From contig NMRA01000169.1 in the NCBI GenBank assembly GCA_002633005.1, positions 475,387 to 539,386 on the forward strand: 64,000 nucleotides of DNA, written 5' to 3'. Positions within the stretch are counted from its first letter, which is position 1, and every line of letters starts with the position of its first letter. The position numbers and the translations under genes were made by a program. Origin of the DNA: Phoronis australis. Its lineage: Eukaryota; Phoronida; Phoronidae. The notes beneath the pieces are model-generated. The model did no database searches. It was given only the letters and a program-made list of their open reading frames with translations, and was not told the DNA's origin. Positions 45,101-57,100 of the stretch are shown piece by piece.

Positions 45101-48100
45101 TTTTGTGATCTTTTTGCAGGTGGAGTAAGTTGCACTGGTCATCTTGCTCTGTGCCAACTATAAATCAAAATGCCCAACTGGGAATTGTGTTTGTGCGGGT
45201 AATTGTAATTGCAGTTTCTACGATTTGCCAGTCATCTGTTCAGTGCGATGTCTTTTAACTTTAACCATAATAACCATGTATTATATCTTCGGTAACTTGC
45301 TGGAATGCCACGCAGAACGATAATTGGTATTTGGCAAAAATAAGGAGACTTATTTTAATAAAAACTATGACTTGATATAGTCTCGAATGTCTTTGAGATG
45401 AAAAGTCTGAAATATTGTCAGGTGATACAAGACTGAAATGTGGAATTTTGACACCGTCCAGTTTATTTCATAAAATCTCACTTCTCTTAGTTTTCAATCA
45501 CAGTGTCAATTCCAACATTAAATTAACATTTGGCAATTACTAAATGTAAAAGTTCTTATGTTAAAGAGCAACAAAAACAAATTAAAATATGGTATCGTTT
45601 CAAATGATACAGGAAATTGTCAGAACATTAATCACAGTCAACAGACAAGACTGCATTCAGTTGAAATGCCTGGTAATGTGCACTACTGATAATCAGCTGG
45701 TGGAGGTGGAAGCAAATTACAACTACTACAACAGTATTCATGATGATGATGATGATAATGATCATATTACTATTAATAATAATAATGATAATAATAATGA
45801 ACTGGTAGTCCCGTCATTTGCAACTTCCTGCTTACAACTTTGGTTATGCCGCCACTACTGGGTTGTGTGTTGTGTTTTAATGGCTGCTTGATACAGATAT
45901 CTTGCTATGTGTCAGTTACCCAGTGTTAAAAGTTAATATCTTAAGGGGACTTCAGACAAACTCCACCACAGAGGGAACATTTCATTGGTTGATTACCCAC
46001 GATTCTAAACAATGCCAACATTCTTGTAACACTGATAAACATTCCTAATACAAATTAAAAATGGTTTCTTGTTGCTCACGGAAATAGTCAAAAGGTGACT
46101 CAGATGAACGTCAATTTCATTCAAATAAGATTGTCTGCCAATTTAGATTCAGGACTCTATTTAGTGACCTCAGATTTTGTTTGGCATTAGCTGGTAAAAA
46201 TGCAAAGTCGCCACGCCACTTCCGAGCGCACACAGGAAGTACTGGAAGCAAGAGACTGAAATCGGAATCTTTTGGCTCAATTGTGTTTGTCTGCCCAATG
46301 AGCTGAATACATTGTATCTAACTCATTGGTCAGCCTTAGGAGATGAGTCTATGCTCAAGACATTGACCAGGGTCTAAAAGGGTAAATTTGGCCATTACTG
46401 AACTTGTGAGACATTCCTAATTTTACTTTTCATGAAAAAACATTTGGAGGAACACAGACGACATTTGCTGAGTGCGTCAGCCTTTCACTTCACGTATCCA
46501 ATTGATTTCATCTTCAGCTCCTATCAACGAGGTTTGGCAACGTCAGTAGGTTACGTTAACTGTCGAGACCTGGTGATTAGTACCGAATTGAAGCCATCTT
46601 AACATTGGAAGTATACTGTCAAATTATATTATGAAAAAGTTTTCCAAGGTTATATGCCACCAGCCAAGTACTAAATCTCGATTCTCTCCCACTGCCCAGG
46701 TATTACGCTGATCTAATTTTTTAATCCGTCCCATTGTTTGGAAGAGATTGACCTCCCGTCTTTCAGATGTGTGGTAGTATTAATGTAATGAACATTGACT
46801 CACTCTATTCTATTTTATTAGATTGTGTAAAAATAGAATTCAAGTTTCAAGAGTTCAAGTATGTGGGTAAAGCATAGTAAATGATATTTGCAAGTGCTTC
46901 AAAACCTTCACCTACATGGCCGTTTATTCCCTCAGGACAGTACTGTTAATGAGAGGAAGACTACATGGTTTTGGAGAGAGTGGTGTGTTCTGTAGACCAA
47001 GTTTCTTGCGAAAAAAGCGAGATCATGCAAGACTACGAAAAATCCCGCAAAAAATCTTGCAAAATGGCAGCCACTAAAGGATTGGTCGATGAAGTTGGAA
47101 TGTTGAATTATGCGATAAAATTCATGACTTGTGGGATAGAATTCGTTGATTTCATTCTATTTGCGAAGATTTCTGGTGGTAAATGAATGGCTAATGTTTT
47201 GTGTTTTCTCACTTATTTTGCAAAAAAATGATTTCCAAAATAACCATTTTCTCGTTTTTCAAAGGCTAAATCCCTTTTTGGAAATAATGAAATTTTAGCA
47301 AATGTTATTTTATGACCTTTACATACTGAAATCCATGCTTGTAACAGTTTAAATTGTTCTTAATCTTCACTGCTGTGGAGAAATTTAACAAAATAGAATT
47401 TCACATGTCTGCCATGTTGTATGCTAAACAAATGAAGAATATACCAAGTGCTTGACCCTTGACTGGTTTTCTAGTGTCCAATGTTGATACTTGACACAAT
47501 ATATTACAGATGGTGGAACACAAACACCTGTACCCTACCTGTTTCACAGCTAATTCTTTCATAGCACCTGTGTGTGTGTTTGTTGAGTCACTATAAGTGT
47601 TTCAGAAGTCCTCTTTGTTAGCTTTGTTGTGTTCAAGCATTTTAGCTGAATCAGTTCCTTCAGCAGTGAAGACCCTATTGTCCACCCAGTGTATGTGTGT
47701 GCAGACTGCTTAGTTATGAATGGTTCTTTTTCAAGAAAAAGGAACACTACTTTGAGGATTTGGAATCTGTTTCAAAAATGTTGTACCAAAGATGACATAG
47801 CAATTACCCAAGCAGTGGTGATCAAATTCGAGCTGGTTTTTCTGGTAATGGGGCGTACTTTATTTTGATGTCACGAAGTTTATTGTGTACCTACTGAGTA
47901 ACCTGTGGACTCGCAAAATGTAGAACCTCCCCAATCTCCTACTTTTGTAACGTGGACTCGCAAAATGTAGAACCTTCCCAATCTCCTACTTTTGTAACCT
48001 GAAAAACGGGCCAAGTGTTCCTTACCACTATATGGATAGACTGAAGTTATTTAAGGTTATGCAGTAGGCTCAAAAATGTCCAATTTTGGCAAACTTTGAA

Positions 48101-51100
48101 ACATAATATCTCAGAATTGGCTGTTTGGATTCATATTTTAGTTACAGATATAGCATGCTTGTTGGAATAAATGAAAAATGCAGCAAAATCAAATCAGTTT
48201 AGGAAATAATATAGCATGTACGTGAATTTTTCACCAAGACAGCTAGCATTTCCATTTTTATGTTTTAGCTAAATAACTATCATCGGACAATGTTTTGACT
48301 GAGAACTTGTCGGCACTCACGAAAATGTTAAAAGCCTGTGATAAATAAAAAAGATCATTGTGGTTACTTTTGTCCAAATTTGGTGAGATTTTATTCTGTT
48401 TTCCTCAATCACTACTGCCACCAAATACTGAGCCTGAGATGGGATCGTATCAGGCCTTGGTGGCACACTTCCTACAAGAAGAATTGTTGCAAAAGTCAAC
48501 ATAAAAACCTGTAAAATCTTGTCTGGCTTCAAATAAAAATGATTCAAAACCAATCAAAGTGGTAAAACCAAGGATTCATCAACTCAAACAGTAATCTAGC
48601 TGATAAGTAATTATCTCCCTTGAAATTAAAGGAACGAAAACGTGCCATGTTTTCTTGACATGTGCAGGTATACCGTCATGGTACTGCAAAACCTAGTTGT
48701 TCATGCTATTCTGTTTCTTACAGCTGTTTCCCTAATGTGATTTGAATAAGCAACCAGCAAACACATCTGTTGTGTAACAATTTGTCCACTGCTTCTTAAA
48801 GGATATTGTTCTAGATATTTTTAATCTTTCATTAAAACTGGCGAACGTTGGGAAGCAGTGTACGTTACAACTCCCAGGGCATTTGAGATAATCAAGAGGT
48901 GGGCGTTAAGGTCATGCTGGACCCTTGAAAAATGTCCAGATTAGGCAAACTTTTGGAGCATCACATCTCAGAAATAACTGATCGGGTTTATCCGAAAATT
49001 TCAGGTAGTAGGATTTATGTACTGCTTTACAAAACAATGGTTAGAATTGTTTTTGAAATGATCAGTTTTGCACGTGAGGTTATCAAAAATAAGGCTTACG
49101 ATTTTTATGAAAATAATGAGAAAATGCCCTTGAACAAAAACGAAATGATAATTTAGAAAACTGATACAGTTTTTTTGACATATTATATTGAAAATTTATA
49201 TCAAATGGAATAAAGTTATTTTATTGATGTTGTTTGGTTATGATTGTACTTTTTACTAAATTTTATGGTCACATAAATAACCCGGTCGATGTCAGATTGG
49301 TATGAAGTCACAAATCAAATTCTACGGACTTTTTACTTTCAGGGAATGTTTTCTTCAATTGCTGCATTGTAATTCATAGCTGAGTAGTTATGTGGCTAAA
49401 TAGGTAGACTTGTTGATAAGGCTCTACATAACATTCAAGTTATGTAACACCTTGTCCACAACAGTGTATATTTAGCCAACTGTAACCATATATATTTTGT
49501 GAAAGCAGAAAGGTTTTAGAATTTGCTCTTTGACTTTTTACCTATCTACCATTAATTTTGTGACGTGGCGATGTCTTTGGATAAATTTAGAAAAAATGAA
49601 AGGTCTATTGATAGCAAAATGACGGTATCAAAATATGATCAAATTTCATTTGATATAAATGTTCAAGATAAAATCCCCAAAACCATGATTACAATTTTCT
49701 AAATTGTCTGGTCATTTTCATTTTGTTTAATTTTTTAGTCATAGAAATCATATTTTTTGTAGCCCTCGTGCAGAAATGGAATATTTTGAAAACATTTCTT
49801 AACAGCGGTTTGGAGAACAGTTGCATAAAGCATAGTATCTGAAAGTTTCATACGAATCCAATCAGCCATTTCTGAGATATGATGTGCGAAAGTTAGGCAA
49901 ATTTGGAATTTTTCTAGGGTCCTGTATTACCTTAAGCCGTGCATTAATTATTGGGCGCTTGTCTGACAGTTACGCTTGAATAACTTGATCAGGGGCAAGG
50001 TGCTATTCTTTGAAATGGTTAAATGATGACTTGGGCCATAACAAGGGATTGTGATAACTGATGTCTGTTGTTTGGGTAAATACCGTAATCGTTCGGGTTA
50101 ACGCCCTGGGCGGTTAAATTGGCAAACCCCAAAAATCGGGGGTGGGCGGTTAACCAGACATGCGCGCTTAAACGTGAAATTTCAAGAAATCCAGGGTGGG
50201 CGGTTAACCGAACATGGGCGCTTATTACGACAGGCAACCGCCCTGGGCGGTTAATCTTACCTTGTACTCGGAACGCGTAGTACTTTTCAAAGAGCGTTAT
50301 CGTCACGTCGCCACATGACGAGAAAAATGTCATAACAGCGGATGATCCCAACAAAGATTCTCTTGCCCTCAGATTAGTTATTCACTGTTAAATTTACAGA
50401 ATTACTGAGCAATAGCCCCGTGGCGTCCTGCGGTTTTGTTACTTTGCCCTCTAGAGCAGACGACCAGTGACCACGCAGCCTCTACTTGGATTGCAACTAT
50501 TTTAAGATGTGACCTTGTTAAAGTGCGCGCGTGCAAGCTTCACGTGTTGCAGAGGTCACAGCAGACATCAAATTTATGGTTACAGTCTCGTACTGAGCTG
50601 CCAAGTTCATAGTCTGAGAGCAGTTTTAAAATGAGTTGTAATAAAAGTTTGAAAAACTTAATTCAGATTTTTTTGTGTTTAGGATGTTTATAGTCGACAC
50701 TCTGTGACTCAATGACATTTTCAGCGTATGGTTCTGTGGCTAGCTGTTTTATCTCGACCGCCCGGCATTGCTCACTTGCCGTTGCGCCAAACATGCTCGG
50801 CAAAGAATTAGGCCTAAGACAAGAATCGGTGTTAAGCGGCCGTGAGCCACTCGTCAATCAAGAATAAAATTTCGAACCACGACATAAATATAAAACGCCA
50901 CAAAACAGCGATGTTTCAATTCATTCTTAAACAATCGCCTTACCAATCTTCGTGGTGGAAAAACATTTATTTTTCATGCAAGATGTCCAGATTATCCTAT
51001 TTATATCACTTGCAATAGGCCTATCACACTGCGGCACTGTTCGGTCTCGCTGTTAGCAAGCAATGTCTCAGTCGGCTGACAGTCGTGACTTGGAAATGCC

Positions 51101-54100
51101 GTCAAGTAATAAAACGGCCTCTTCCAATATGCATCTCGTTTTTTATGGCCAAAGATAGCGGCGGGAATCAGCACNAGGTGGGCGTTAAGGTCATGCTGGA
51201 CCCTTGAAAAGTGCCCAGATTAGGCAAACATTTGGAGCATCACATCTCACAAATAACTGATCGGGTTCAAATGAAAATTTCAGGTAGTAGGATTTATGCA
51301 CTACTTTACAAAACAATGTTAAGAATTGTTTTTGAAATGATCACTTTTGCAAGTGAGGTTATCAAAAATAAGGCTTACGATTTTTATGAAAATAATGAGA
51401 AAATGCCCTCAAACAAAAATGAAATGATAATTTAGAAAACTGTTACAGCTTTTTTGACATGTTGTATTGAAAATTTATATCAAATGGAATAAAGTCATTT
51501 TATTGATGCTGTTGTTTGGTTATGAATGTACTTTTCTTTTTACTGAATTTTATGGTCACATAAATAACCCAGTTGTAGGCAGATTGGTATGAAGACAAAA
51601 ATCAAATTCTATGGACTTTTTACTTTCAGGGAATGTTTTCTTTAATTGCTGAATTGTAATTCATAGCTGAGTGGATATTTGGCAAAATACATAGACTTGT
51701 TGATAAGGCATAACATAACATTCAAGTTATGTTGCACCTTGTCCACAACAGTGTATATTTAGCCAACCGTAACCGTATATATTTTGTGAAAGCAGAAAGG
51801 TTTTAGAATTTGCTCTTTGACTTTTTACCTATCTACCGTTAATTTTGTGACGTGGCGATGTCTTTGGATAAATTTAGAAAAAATGAAAGGTCTATTGATA
51901 GCAAAACGACGGTATCAAAATATGATCAAATTTCATTTGATATAAATGTTCAAGATAAAATCTCCAAAACCATGATTACAATTTTCTAAATTGTCTGGTC
52001 ATTTTCATTTTGTTTAATTTTTTAGTTTGTCCATGGGAATCATAAAAATCATATTTTTTATAGCCCTTGTGCAAAAATGGAATATTTTGAAAACATTTCT
52101 TAACAGCGGTTTAGAGAACAGTTGCATAAAGCATAGTATCTAAAAGTTTCATACGAATCCAATCAGCCATTTCTGAGATATGATGTGCAAAAGTTAGGCA
52201 AATTTGGAATTTTTCTAGGGTCCTGTATTACCTTAAGCCGTGCATTAATTATTGGGCACTTGTCTACATGGACAGTTACACTTGAATAACTTGATCAGGG
52301 GCAAGGTGCTGTTCTTTGAAATGGTTAAATGATGACTTGGGCCATAACAAGTGATTGTGATAACTGATATCTGTTGTTTGGGTAAATATAAAGTCTCAGA
52401 CACAATTTCCTGGATATAGAGTGTAATAATATATAGTTCAAACACAGCTTGAATGTGTGAATATTCACATCTGTGTTAAGTTACGCCAGTTTCAACTCTG
52501 CGAACATTGTCATTTGTGCCTGATTAGGTATTCACTTCAGGTGACATCTTGATTTAGAGTACCCACCCACTGGTCACTACTTCAATGAATTATATATGGA
52601 GAAAAGACAATACTTTTGAAAAGTATGTTGCTCAGTTTTGGCTATGCTTGCATTCAACTATGGTGCTGCACCGTGTCTAGTCTAGCACACACTACAATTT
52701 ACTGCAGAACACCTTGCCCTAAACTAACTTGTCCATGTTTAGTGCAGCACCATCTCTACAAATCCTGCACTATGACGCTAATATGGTACAAAAATTATTA
52801 GGCACCCTTATTTGTGTAACTGAGCAAGCGTACAGCATGTAATTTACTTCTGCGTTGTCCCCATGTCTGAGTCCACTCTACGACTTGGCACTGGGGCATG
52901 TCATCTAAACCTAGTGACAATTCAATCCAGCAATAAGTTGTTCTGGGGTACGTTACAGTGTGGGCGGGAGATTTTGAAATGTTCTGAGCCATGTTTGGAA
53001 AGCCCTGAGCCATGTTTTGGACATCGTGTGCTCGTTGGAAAAGCTCTGAGCCATGTTCAAAATACTGACCCATGTTTGAAATTTTTGAGCCTTTTCTACT
53101 TTACAAGTCTAATGAATGAACTAGTGTTGCAATGTGACACTAGTATTTTTAATTGTATTTGCTGTAAAATGCTTGGTGACATAATCAGCGAGTGAAAATG
53201 TCATTTCCAGTAATAGTAGTTTCAATGAATGAATGGTAAGCAAGGTTGGATTGTTGTTCAGGGAGAAAGCGACACGTATGCACCATGTTTATTAAGTCCA
53301 ACTTTTCGCTAAATTCACCAAGTGAGAAAAACTGAAATGAATTCAGATGACAAAAATAATGTTCTTTCTTTTATGTCGATGTCATGACCTAAAACTGATA
53401 TCACCATATCTAACTTTTGTTGTTGTAAACTTTGTAAAATCTCTTGCGTTTACTATGGAGAATCATGCTGAGCATGCATTTTGTTTGAGCACAAGTCAGG
53501 CTGGTAACACATGGTATCTTGTTAACAGGAATACTTTATGTCAAGTTTACATGACAATCACTTAGTGTCTGTGTTATTTCCATAAAAAGAGTTAAACATT
53601 GAACATATTGCACTGGTGTGATTGTGAAGTGGTGTGTATGTTGATAGATGTTCTGAGAACTAATTAATTATACGGTATGTTAAAAAGGATCTACCATGAA
53701 TCATCTGGCAATGAGTGTCCTGTAAAAAGAATAATGTGGTATGTACTGGTAAATAACCCTGCATGATGTGGGCCATGTGAACCCAGGAGGAACATGATTA
53801 ATCCAAATGCAGATCTTTTAAAACCACATTTGCAAAGTATCTATGAATACAACTGAAGCTTGGTTAGCACAAGATTTGTCAAAATCGCATTACTGTATAG
53901 TTCCTGCTATAGCACAGCATAGTTAAGAGGATGTAAATACTCCTTTAAATGTATTACCCCAGGGACTACTTTAACTACTTAAGTCTGCCATTAACTGAAC
54001 AAGATCTTATATGTCTGTTTCAATTTCTTCTCTCTGGAGACAGTGCTAGCTGTGTAAGTGTAGTTGATTGTAACAAGCAAAGCTTGCTTCTACCGACTGT

Positions 54101-57100
54101 ATATCTGTGCAGGTCAGTTAATACCGAAGTCATCTTAAGCTTGGATCATGCAATGCGATTTATGATTTCTCACCAGTGGGCTACATAAATAGGGCTGTTT
54201 GTCATATATGACTTCTCCTGAGTGAGACGAAAGTTGGAACACAATTGAATGGTCTTTTCCTCAGCTGGCAAGTCGTATACGGCTTTACCGTAAAAATTGT
54301 GGAAATATGTGTCTACAATTTCTGTTTAGTCGCGTTCGGCGTTGTTTTTTCTAGGCCCATACCATTGGTCATTGGTTCTACAAAGGTCATTCCAGAAATT
54401 AAAACTTATGACTCCAGCTTCTCAAAGGAATTCTTCAGCTATGACAAAATCGTGAGCTCTGTAGATTGTCTATCACATAACAGTCATGCCAATAGTAAAA
54501 TTCAAGACTTGAGCCCACGGGCGGTTTAGTAAGTCTTTATGAAGGCTGACATATTTGCCTATGCCTTTGACTCTCAGGTATGCACATGTACTGTTTTATG
54601 TACTGTCTCTTAGATGAGATGAAATGTTTATTAAAAAAGCTCACATATTAAAGACTGGCAATGAGGGAAGAGAAAATGTTTGTATATTTTTTGCAGAAGC
54701 AGCTGTAAATCCATTATGTTAGGTGCTACAGCCTTTGAGTTCATACTTGAGTTTTGATGCCTTTTTGTGGTTGTGATATGCCTGCTTTTGACGAACAAGG
54801 CAAAGTTTTCGGGGCAGTTTTTGTTGGGTACTTGTTCTACAATCTGATTGCAGCTGCTTAGCGTTATATATTATATACGTGCGAGTATCACTGTTGAAAC
54901 AAGTGGATCAAGTTCTCGTGTCAATGAGATTAAAATTTCATGAAACATCCCCGAAGAAATTATTGTATTTATTATACACGTGTTACTGCTTTACGCATCA
55001 CTTGCAAAATCGCCAAATATTGCAAGGTCTTATTAAACTAGGTCAAAATTTTCAAGCTGACATCTGAGCAGGCCATTTTTGAAAAACTTCAAAAGCACAG
55101 ATCAATAGGGTATTCTATTAATGCAATTAAATTAGTCATGTGGGAACCTCTACAATGCTAGTGTTAGGGGTTTATGTAAGGGTATACTTGTGGTTAAGTT
55201 ACTGGGGCTCATGGCAGGGTGTTGACCAATAATCTTAGTATAGTATAACTTCTTCAATTTAGAACAGTCAAGTATTATTTTTCAAAAATTTTCAACTTAA
55301 AAGTAAACGGGTAGAAAATTTTACTTCTGGATTTGTAGCGTATTTTGTACAACTGTCATCAACAAACACAAAATGAAATCTGAGCATTTTTAACAGTACA
55401 GTGAGCTTTTGAAAAACAAAGATTTTTGTTCTAATTTTGGTAAAACTTTCCTGTAATGCACTATGTTTCTCTCCGCCGGAGGAAAATTCATTTCTGACAA
55501 AAATTTGCAGAATCTTACATTTTGTCTACATTAATACGAATATGTTCCTCTTTACCTGTTTTTATGCGAGGAACAGTTGTCATGGTACGAGTTGTTACAG
55601 TGCTTCACTTAAGTGGCATTTAAACGACATTAGGTCACAAACTGGATCATTTACACAGAGACTGTTTGCACATGCTTGCATAAATAATAGCAAGCGCCCA
55701 AACCATGCAGAATGCTAGTGGATCGCCTGTATATACGATCGTGTTTAAGTGCATTGAAAGAGCCTCCCTTTCCGCCCAGTCCCAGTTGTGTTTAGATATG
55801 TAGTTGACACTGGGGCGACTGATCGCTCTACATCTCAAACCAGTGTCAAAAATGGCCACCGTGGTGTCAACTTGGTTTGTGTGGGTCGTGTTCACAAACA
55901 CACTTACGCCTGACCAGCCGTTCTGTGTTAGGTGCTCTGTGAGAGTTGTCTCCCGTGTAAACGCGGCTTATGGAAATAAGATTAACTGTTGATGTTCTCC
56001 ACATGATATTTTAAAAATTCCCCTATACCGGTAATATATTTCCGGCATTTTCATGACTTGTCATCACCATTCAGTCCCATATGGTAAAATCTCTCCAAGG
56101 CATTTTAACATTGTTGTGAATATCCACGCTTATGTCTGATGGTAGGTACTGTTTAGAACTCGAACATCATTTACCGTTAATTTGGTACGTCATGTACTGT
56201 ACCGTACATACGTTTTTATGAAAATATAAGGAAATGGAATTTGACTTGTCTGCCGTATTGGCGACACTGCACCCTACTCTATATTTTGACATGCAAGATT
56301 ATTTATTGGTTTTCTTGGCAGTTGATTTGTCAATTTGTGGCTGTTGACATTGAAATGAGAACCAAATCTATTGAATATTAAAGTTGCTGGGATTTAACTG
56401 GTTTCAATGTTTAAATTTGACATTTTTAACTTACATTCTACACATGTATTCATGGTTGATCATAATTTGTCGAAAGATTTTTTGTATTAATTCGTATCAA
56501 CAATTTCATATGAGTGATATGATATGATATATGATATGATTTGATATGAATGGTTGATGAGAATTCAGCTATGAGAATAGAAAATTTGCATAAATTCTAA
56601 CCAATCATGAGCAATCTTCAGTTATTTGCGCATTATTTTCTGACTAATCACAGGACTATAGGTCTTTGTGAACATTCACAAATAAAATCCCCTCTCAAAC
56701 CCCAAGGTTTCCTGGAGGTTCACCTTAATATAACTGTCTTTCAGTCCAAGGCTCCACACCCAGGTAAATAAGTCTGAGTACACATACCTGCATTCCTCTC
56801 ACCCAGAGGCAATGGAAGATTAGATACCATTTTGGATGTTTTGAAACTCTATCAAATTTCCAATCCTATTAGGAATCAGTGGTGGTTGCTTTCTTTCTAC
56901 ATGCACAAGCCCATCCTGTCTGTTATTGACATTCAATGAAGATTTGGCCAGCTCTGTCTACATAGAATTCTGTTAGGTATGTGTGTGTATGATGAGCTTT
57001 TGACTTAAGCCTGGGTTAGAACCATTCAATACAGTTAGAGTTTGAATTGAAGGATGGGAACATTTTAACAGTAGCCAGCACTATGTTCTAAAGCTGAAAT

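Noticed and set aside
43641-45406. Real tandem duplication of the LINE region
   Set aside because: The single N placed exactly at the copy junction makes unmerged contig overlap more likely; see findings.
45748-45801. CRISPR-like or regulatory reading of short repeats
   Set aside because: Plain trinucleotide microsatellite; eukaryotic context.
48932-51435. Two similar 74-residue plus frames (48932-49156 and 51211-51435)
   Set aside because: They lie in the inverted-repeat element and its allelic copy, have no recognisable domain, and start within the terminal repeat; their similarity reflects the DNA duplication.
53949-54529. Two consecutive plus frames of 79 and 94 residues
   Set aside because: No domain, no splice support and no resemblance to the PH-like gene.
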